DNA of 18,464 nt from an uncultured Collinsella sp. Lineage in GTDB: Bacteria; Actinomycetota; Coriobacteriia; Coriobacteriales; Coriobacteriaceae. This document shows positions 14,943 through 18,464 of this stretch, piece after piece; the first letter of the stretch is position 1; each line of letters begins with the position of its first letter. Made by a program: the position numbers and the translations under genes. Location: the NCBI GenBank assembly GCA_902478875.1, contig CABSMZ010000017.1:1-18464 (forward strand), in the 5' to 3' direction. Under the pieces are notes generated by a model that worked only from the letters and a program-made list of their open reading frames with translations, was not told where the DNA came from and did no database searches.

Positions 14943-15947
14943 CTAACGCAACATATGCGCGACCAGTTCGGTGCGCGTGCCGATGCCAAGCTTTGCATAC
15001 ACACTGGATAGGCGGTTTTTGACAGTGCCCGGCGATACTCCCATATGACGAGCGATTTCGGCGTTGGTCCATCCGCGGCAGGCGAGCATGGCCATGGTGA
15101 ACTCCGTGGTCGTTAAATCGTCGGCAACGTCCTCGCCCGAATCGGGGTTGTGGATGCGCCGCCAGCCGTAGCTGAATCGATACGTAATCTCGATGATACG
15201 TGCGAAATCGTCAGGGTATTGCGATTTTAGGCATGCCTCGATGAGCCCCTGCAAAAGGCCGTGGTGCTCGCCAATGAGCTCGATAAGGCCGTCGGGGCGC
15301 GCAATGTTCCAAGCGGCTCCGAAGTGCGTTTTTGCGGCGTCGACGTCTTTGAGACTCATGCATGCCATGGAAGCTGCCAGGTGCAGGAACAGTTCCGAGA
15401 TCGGATAGCTCCCCTGTTTCATGATCAGGGCGTTTTCCGCCATGCCCAGACTGCGGCCATATTCGCCGCGCAGGTACAGGGCATGCGCCATCACGTAGCT
15501 GGCGAACAGGCGCAGGCCTTCGGGCAGATGCGCCGCAAGCGGATAAAACTCTTCGGCAGAATACGGGGAAGACAAGTGCAGCAGGACGCTTGCGGCCGAG
15601 GCGAACAGGATATGCGTGGCGTGGACGGCGGGTGATTCCTCGTCAGTTGGCGTATCGAGGATGCCCGCAAGACAACGGCGGGCGTCGGCGATACGGTTGA
15701 GCGACAGGCTGGCGTATCCGCAGATAAAGCATGCGGAATAGCGCAGTGCGGAATCGGTGGCGTCAAGATAGGGGCGCGCCGTCTTGGCAGCGAGGGCGGC
15801 CTGTCCGCGATAGTACAGCGCTTCTGCCGTGGCGATGGTGCGTGAATCGGGGTCGGAAATGCCTGCAACCGCAGCGTCAATCTGCCCCGGCACAAAGGCA
15901 GTGCACATCAACGGCATGGGAACGCATGGGTAGCCATCGCAGTCCAT
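14943..15947 (-). CDS. LuxR-family transcriptional regulator with TPR-like N-terminal region
   Basis: This 334-aa protein ends in a LuxR/GerE helix-turn-helix (about 277-334): LTTTEFTMAMLACRGWTNAE, then ARHMGVSPGTVKNRLSSVYA and KLGIGTRTELVAHML. The preceding 250 or so residues are alpha-helical and TPR-like (ALYYRGQAALAAKTARPYL, HALYLRGEYGRSLGMAENAL), with no receiver domain and no P-loop. It is therefore neither a response regulator nor a MalT-type STAND protein. This layout is common among the many LuxR-type regulators of Coriobacteriia. ATG 15947 is chosen for its SD (GGGAG, 7-base spacing). The frame is open to 15983, but without an SD. It sits 156 bases upstream of the giant surface protein on the same strand and probably controls it. 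The signal is unknown. Confidence 0.88.
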   Translation of the reverse strand: MDCDGYPCVPMPLMCTAFVPGQIDAAVAGISDPDSRTIATAEALYYRGQAALAAKTARPYLDATDSALRYSACFICGYASLSLNRIADARRCLAGILDTPTDEESPAVHATHILFASAASVLLHLSSPYSAEEFYPLAAHLPEGLRLFASYVMAHALYLRGEYGRSLGMAENALIMKQGSYPISELFLHLAASMACMSLKDVDAAKTHFGAAWNIARPDGLIELIGEHHGLLQGLIEACLKSQYPDDFARIIEITYRFSYGWRRIHNPDSGEDVADDLTTTEFTMAMLACRGWTNAEIARHMGVSPGTVKNRLSSVYAKLGIGTRTELVAHMLR

Positions 15948-15958
15948 CTTCCATCTCC

Positions 15959-15997
15959 CAACAGCTGGCAACAATAGCAGCAATTGTACTCCTGTTG
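15959..15997 (-). other. Nested hairpin just upstream of the LuxR-type gene's SD
   Basis: CAACAG (15959-15964) pairs with CTGTTG (15992-15997), and inside it ACAAT (15971-15975) pairs with ATTGT (15983-15987) around a 7-base loop. The structure starts at the last base of the SD (CTCCC at 15955-15959 on the + strand) and follows the histidine kinase stop. It could slow transcription out of the kinase gene or modulate translation of the regulator. There is no T-run, so I do not call it a terminator. Confidence 0.35.
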
Positions 15998-16015
15998 CTC
16001 GGGACCCCTTTCGTT

Positions 16016-17167
16016 TTACTGCTCGGTTGACGCTGCGGATCGTTTTGGAAGGCTTACGAGCATGGTGGTCCCGTTCTCGGAACTTGTTTCGACCTCTACC
16101 GTGCCACCGTGAAGAGCTGCAATCTCACAAACGAGCGCTAGCCCGAGTCCTGCGCCGCCGTATGCCCTGCTGCGGGATTTGTCTAGACGAAAGAACGGTT
16201 GGAAGATGCTCTCACGGTACTGCTTGGGTATTCCCGGGCCCTGGTCCTCGACTCGCAGGAACACGTGGCTGTCGTTGTCGCAGATGGAGACGGTAACGCT
16301 CGAGTCGGTGCGGCTATAGCGGATAGCGTTTTCGGCCAGGTTAAACACCAGCCGATAGAGGAGCGTGTCGCTCCCGATTACCAGAGCGTCTCCAGCACAA
16401 TTGAGGGCTATGCCCCTTTTTTCGGCAAGTGACGCAAGGTCGGTGAGGACCTCTTCGGACAAGGGGCCAAGCTCCACATCGTCCTCGCAAGGAACGCTGC
16501 GGAGCTCACTCATCTCGAGCAATACCTTGGCCATTCGAGACATGCGCTCGGTTTGTTCCTGTAGCAGGCCGAGTAGCTCGGCTGTTTCGGGTTGCAAACC
16601 GGAGTGCTCGGAGATGAATAGTTCAATCTGTGCTTGCATAAGGGCGAGCGGGGTGCGCAGCTCGTGCGCGGCGTTGCCGGTAAACTGACGCTGTGCAGAG
16701 AACCCTTCGCCAAGACGGGCGATCATGTCGTTGAAAGAGGCGCTGCATCGTTGTAGCTCGATGGGCACATCTTCACTGAGCCTGATTTCGCTTAGGTTGT
16801 CAGGCTGCACACGCTCGACCTGGGCCGCAAAAGCCCGTAGCGGTTTGAGTGCACGGCCGCTCACAAAGTATGCCAGCGCGCCGCCAAGGAGTGTGACTCC
16901 AGCCGTGATGTACCAGGCTGTCGTGCCAAAAGACTCCTGTGCGTCATTTACGACGATCGTGACCTTGTCATCGAGGGCCGCTTTCGTTGGGTCGAACGCC
17001 TGGAGCGAATCTTCACCGGTTGCGTTAAAGGCTGAGATGTCGCTGCCGATAGCATCCATGTAGCGCATGCCCGTATAGCCGACCAGACAGTTCGTCAGCA
17101 CGCATGCCGCACACGTCAGCAGTGCCGTCATAATCGTTATGCGCCATTGCAGCGAAAGCCTTTTCAT
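16016..17167 (-). CDS. Sensor histidine kinase of an OmpR-type two-component system
   Basis: This 383-aa membrane kinase has TM1 at about 9-30, an extracytoplasmic loop of only about 50 residues, TM2 at about 84-104, and a HAMP-like linker to about 155. The H-box has phospho-acceptor His168 in NAAHELRTPLALM. The catalytic domain has the N-box NLAENAIRYS (Asn280), G1 DQGPGIP (308-314), F-box FQPFFR (322-327) and G2 GGAGLGLAL (337-345). All motifs are intact, so it should be active as a kinase and perhaps a phosphatase. The start codon overlaps the stop of the response regulator gene by 4 bases (ATGA), so the pair is translationally coupled. The short loop suggests membrane-proximal or redox/envelope sensing, but the signal is not identifiable. 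The divergent CXXC/4Fe-4S operon is a candidate target. Confidence 0.95.
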   Translation of the reverse strand: MKRLSLQWRITIMTALLTCAACVLTNCLVGYTGMRYMDAIGSDISAFNATGEDSLQAFDPTKAALDDKVTIVVNDAQESFGTTAWYITAGVTLLGGALAYFVSGRALKPLRAFAAQVERVQPDNLSEIRLSEDVPIELQRCSASFNDMIARLGEGFSAQRQFTGNAAHELRTPLALMQAQIELFISEHSGLQPETAELLGLLQEQTERMSRMAKVLLEMSELRSVPCEDDVELGPLSEEVLTDLASLAEKRGIALNCAGDALVIGSDTLLYRLVFNLAENAIRYSRTDSSVTVSICDNDSHVFLRVEDQGPGIPKQYRESIFQPFFRLDKSRSRAYGGAGLGLALVCEIAALHGGTVEVETSSENGTTMLVSLPKRSAASTEQ

Positions 17168-17838
17168 TCGCTATCCTCCATAACGTAGCCCTCTCCAATC
17201 CGATTGCGAATCGGGTCGTATCCCAAAGCGCTGCGTAGCTTTTTGCGGAGTGACGAGATGTGAACGCGGGTTGCGTTGCTAAAGCTGTTCACGCTGCTAT
17301 CCCAAACGTGCTCGATAAGCTCCTCTTGGCTTACCGGTCGCCCCTGATTAAGCATCAGGTATTCCAAGATTCCCGTTTCCTTGCGTGTAAGAGATAGAGC
17401 CTCACTGTCCACGGAAGCGATGCGCGCCTTGGTGTCAAAGCTGAGCTTTCCGCAGGCTAATACTATGTCGCTTTGTGCGAAGCGCCTGAGGGTAAGGCTG
17501 CGGATCCTTGCCGCAAGCTCGTCAAGATGAAACGGCTTGGTAAGGTAATCGTTGGCGCCGGCATCGAGTCCGGCGACTTTATCGGATACTTCGCCACGCG
17601 CGGACAGAATCAGTACCTTAGTCTCGCAATCGGTTTTCCTAAGTTCCCTGAGCACGGTCATGCCATCGATACGGGGAAGGTTGAGGTCGAGTACCACGAG
17701 GTCAAAGACTTCGACGCTCAGCAGGTCGAGCGCCTCCTGTCCATCGTGACAGCAGTCGACGCTGTACGCCAAGTTTCGCAAGCTGCGCGCGATTGCATCG
17801 CACAGTGCTCGCTCGTCTTCGACGATCAAAATACGCAT
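17164..17838 (-). CDS. OmpR/PhoB-family response regulator
   Basis: This 224-aa protein has a receiver domain (about 1-115) with acidic pocket Glu7-Asp8, phospho-acceptor Asp51 in LVVLDLNLP, switch Ser79 in LILSARG and conserved Lys101 in LTKPF. A winged-helix DNA-binding domain follows (about 130-224): LSLTRKETGILEYLMLNQG, the VSQEELIEHVWD wing entry and VHISSLRKKLR recognition helix. When phosphorylated by the coupled kinase it should bind tandem direct repeats near target promoters. ATG 17838 has SD AAGGAG with 6-base spacing. The frame reaches 17856 but that start is inferior. It is divergent from the CXXC mini-protein gene, and the 90-base shared region probably holds both promoters. Confidence 0.95.
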   Translation of the reverse strand: MRILIVEDERALCDAIARSLRNLAYSVDCCHDGQEALDLLSVEVFDLVVLDLNLPRIDGMTVLRELRKTDCETKVLILSARGEVSDKVAGLDAGANDYLTKPFHLDELAARIRSLTLRRFAQSDIVLACGKLSFDTKARIASVDSEALSLTRKETGILEYLMLNQGRPVSQEELIEHVWDSSVNSFSNATRVHISSLRKKLRSALGYDPIRNRIGEGYVMEDSE

Positions 17839-17868
17839 AACAGTCTCCTTGCACATTCCAAATCGCGC

Positions 17869-17896
17869 TTAACACGGATTTTATAGTCGATATGGT
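17869..17896 (+). promoter_or_regulatory. Candidate promoter of the CXXC/4Fe-4S operon
   Basis: TTAACA (17869-17874, 5 of 6 consensus) and TATGGT (17891-17896, 4 of 6) are separated by 16 bases. Initiation would fall near 17903, with the SD AAAGGAG at 17914-17920. A minus-strand TATAAA (17885-17880) lies inside the same segment and could be the -10 of the response regulator gene, making the divergent promoters overlap. I found no good -35 for the latter. Confidence 0.5.
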
Positions 17897-17928
17897 CCAA
17901 TGGTCGCGTAACGAAAGGAGTGGTTGGG

Positions 17929-18075
17929 TTGTTCAAAGCGGTAAAACCCGTGGTACAGGTCGCTTTGTTGATCGTCGGAATTGCCATGGTGTGCTTTGGT
18001 GTTATGCGTGGCGAGGCGGATGCCGTGCTGGCCAAAGCGATTAGGCTGTGCTTGGAGTGTATCGGAATTGGATAA
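17929..18075 (+). CDS. CD1871A-family CXXC motif-containing small membrane protein
   Basis: This 48-aa product has one hydrophobic helix (about 9-25: VQVALLIVGIAMVCFGVM) followed by an RGEA turn and a C-terminal CLECIGIG, with the CXXC at Cys41 and Cys44. This matches my memory of the CD1871A family, tiny redox-motif proteins encoded beside 4Fe-4S membrane proteins in anaerobic Gram-positive bacteria. The start is read as TTG 17929 because AAAGGAG (17914-17920) lies 8 bases upstream. A GTG at 17920 in the same frame overlaps the SD and is unlikely. The stop overlaps the next gene's start by 8 bases, indicating coupled expression. The molecular role of the family is not established; a membrane electron-transfer accessory is plausible. 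Confidence 0.82.
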   Translation: MFKAVKPVVQVALLIVGIAMVCFGVMRGEADAVLAKAIRLCLECIGIG

Positions 18076-18464
18076 AAGAGAAAACACTGCGTCGCATGTT
18101 TTGGCCCGATTTCGCGGATTCATTCAGGCGGCGGCGACGCTGGTCACCAATATTCACCTGCCAAACTTTGCCAAAGGAAGCATCTATCAGGGCGCGGGAA
18201 AAACAGTCTGCGTACCTGGACTTAATTGCTATTCGTGCCCCGCGGCATCGGGTGCGTGCCCCATCGGGTCGTTCCAGTCGGTGGTAGGTTCATCCAAGTT
18301 CAACTTTTCTTACTATGTTACCGGTACGCTCATTTTGCTCGGCGTGCTGCTGGGGCGCTTTGTATGCGGCTTTCTGTGCCCGTTTGGCTGGCTGCAGGAG
18401 CTGCTTCATAAGATTCCCGGCAAAAAGTTCTCCACGAAAAAGCTCAAGCCGCTCACGTACATCA
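18068..18464 (+). CDS. 4Fe-4S binding membrane protein (NapH/CcoG-like), 3'-truncated by window end
   Basis: The first 132 codons are present. The product starts from TTG 18068 (GGAG 10 bases upstream, in the 3' end of the previous gene) and reads MDKRENTASH. A cysteine cluster is at Cys48, 54, 57 and 64 (VCVPGLNCYSCPAASGACPI). A transmembrane segment (about 82-104: YYVTGTLILLGVLLGRFVCG) leads into the CGFLCPFGWLQE signature (Cys100, Cys104) characteristic of the NapH/NosR/CcoG-like polyferredoxin family. Such proteins pass electrons across or along the membrane, often to a periplasmic or extracellular partner. Ferredoxin 4Fe-4S repeats would be expected beyond the end of the window. It forms an operon with the CXXC mini-protein. 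Confidence 0.9.
   Translation, partial: MDKRENTASHVLARFRGFIQAAATLVTNIHLPNFAKGSIYQGAGKTVCVPGLNCYSCPAASGACPIGSFQSVVGSSKFNFSYYVTGTLILLGVLLGRFVCGFLCPFGWLQELLHKIPGKKFSTKKLKPLTYI

Noticed and set aside
818..18464. tRNA, rRNA or insertion sequence
   Set aside because: No tRNA cloverleaf, rRNA sequence, transposase or integrase motif was recognised on either strand.

Overview
The window looks like a contig end from a moderately high-GC Gram-positive bacterium, most likely of the class Coriobacteriia and probably Collinsella or a close relative. The pointers are a divergent type IIA topoisomerase pair, an actinobacterial-type SOS box, an LAxTG-type cell-wall sorting signal on a Tat-like exported protein, a Coriobacteriia-style TPR/LuxR regulator, and a CXXC mini-protein paired with a 4Fe-4S membrane protein. 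The assignment rests on remembered family patterns, not on a database search.

The first 52 bases are not genomic. They are an Illumina P7 primer, an 8-base i7 index and the start of a Nextera adapter. The join lies inside a Pro/Glu repeat of a secreted protein, so that protein has lost its C-terminus.

Layout. (1) 53-776 (-): truncated exported protein. (2) 1098-1628 (+): NADPH-dependent FMN reductase / iron-sulfur flavoprotein-like protein, facing a 364-aa AAA ATPase with a C-terminal winged helix (1736-2830, -). A 91-base imperfect palindrome separates them. The ATPase leader carries three perfect 19-bp tandem repeats. (3) 3078-7361 (-): a two-gene type II topoisomerase operon, ATPase/TOPRIM subunit then breakage-reunion subunit. 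It has a recognisable promoter, an SOS-like box upstream and a strong terminator downstream. (4) 7519-8901 (-): a second, unrelated ATPase of the DUF234 type with a PD-(D/E)XK-like tail. A 106-bp nested palindrome covers its promoter and SD, and a small possible divergent gene lies at 9024-9278. (5) 9305-10324 (+): lipoprotein with a terminator. (6) 10437-14786 (-): 1449-aa surface protein, preceded by its probable LuxR-type regulator (14943-15947, -). (7) 16016-17838 (-): OmpR-family response regulator and histidine kinase, translationally coupled. They are divergent from a CXXC mini-protein (17929-18075, +) and a 4Fe-4S membrane protein that runs off the window (18068 onward).

The most unusual signal is that two different P-loop ATPases, on either side of the topoisomerase operon, are each preceded by an operator-like repeat array covering the probable promoter and the edge of the ribosome binding site, with different sequences. 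This suggests that each is autoregulated, or acts on its own upstream DNA. Other points of note are the non-canonical residues in both topoisomerase subunits (Ala at the quinolone-contact serine, EGDSAAG, GTNGLG), the SOS-like box before the operon, and the Tat-like plus sortase-like targeting of the giant surface protein.
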